From DASXUG01 sp036504995 (GTDB lineage: Bacteria; Pseudomonadota; Gammaproteobacteria; Burkholderiales; Methylophilaceae), in contig DASXUG010000014.1 of NCBI GenBank assembly GCA_036504995.1, forward strand, positions 1 through 22,228: a stretch of DNA of 22,228 bases, read 5' to 3'. Position 1 is the stretch's first letter; every line of letters begins with the position of its first letter. The notes beneath the pieces were generated by a model, which did not search any database, had not been told where the DNA came from, and saw nothing but the letters and a program-made list of their open reading frames with translations. This document shows positions 22,185-22,228 of this stretch, piece after piece. Position numbers and translations under genes: made by a program.

Positions 22185-22228
22185 CTGCATGATGATAGCT
22201 TCAAAAGATTCAGGAGTAGCATCGAGTA

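Overview
The window looks like chromosomal DNA of a moderately AT-rich betaproteobacterium. A member of the Methylophilaceae (Methylotenera-like) is my best guess, from the protein style and from the gene order rubredoxin, thiD, thiE, hemL, then gltBD, hemE, priA, argS, SPOR protein, dsbA. This is inference: no rRNA or clade marker is present. Layout: (1) Positions 1-522 hold the 5' part of a small membrane-protein gene running off the left edge on the minus strand, and a solitary tRNA 3' end (495-522; T-arm, acceptor strand and CCA) with no 5' half, a typical scar of tRNA-targeted integration. (2) Positions 536-18585 are a housekeeping backbone. It carries a rubredoxin (minus strand, too short for most ORF callers), overlapping thiD-thiE (thiamine synthesis), a small four-cysteine protein of unknown function, hemL (tetrapyrrole synthesis), gltB-gltD (both subunits of NADPH glutamate synthase), hemE (uroporphyrinogen decarboxylase), an unrecognised membrane-anchored Asn/Lys-rich protein, priA (replication restart helicase, minus strand), argS, a SPOR-domain protein, dsbA and a short-chain dehydrogenase that lacks its C-terminus. 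(3) Positions about 18585-22006 are an AT-rich accessory segment. It holds a calcineurin-like phosphoesterase on the minus strand; on the plus strand two related small HAD-fold proteins flank a small ribbon-helix-helix-like protein, followed by a HipB-like XRE regulator without a HipA partner, and a frameshifted remnant of a T5orf172 (GIY-YIG-like) protein. (4) The T5orf172 remnant runs directly into the 3' remnant of an isoprenylcysteine carboxyl methyltransferase-family gene, ending at 22184, so the accessory segment has a truncated gene at each end. The most interesting regulatory stretch is the 212-base gap before gltB. Just after hemL it has a near-consensus sigma-54 promoter (GG-N10-GC). 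Further on it has a 6-bp palindrome, then an 11-bp perfect hairpin whose loop is complementary to bases just before the gltB ribosome-binding region, forming a candidate H-type pseudoknot. This suggests that ammonium-assimilating glutamate synthase is controlled both at transcription by nitrogen status and through its mRNA leader. The most interesting gene set is the phosphoesterase / HAD / RHH-like / HAD group in the accessory segment, which resembles phosphatase families linked to RNA-end repair and biological conflict. No integrase, transposase, CRISPR array or rRNA was seen.
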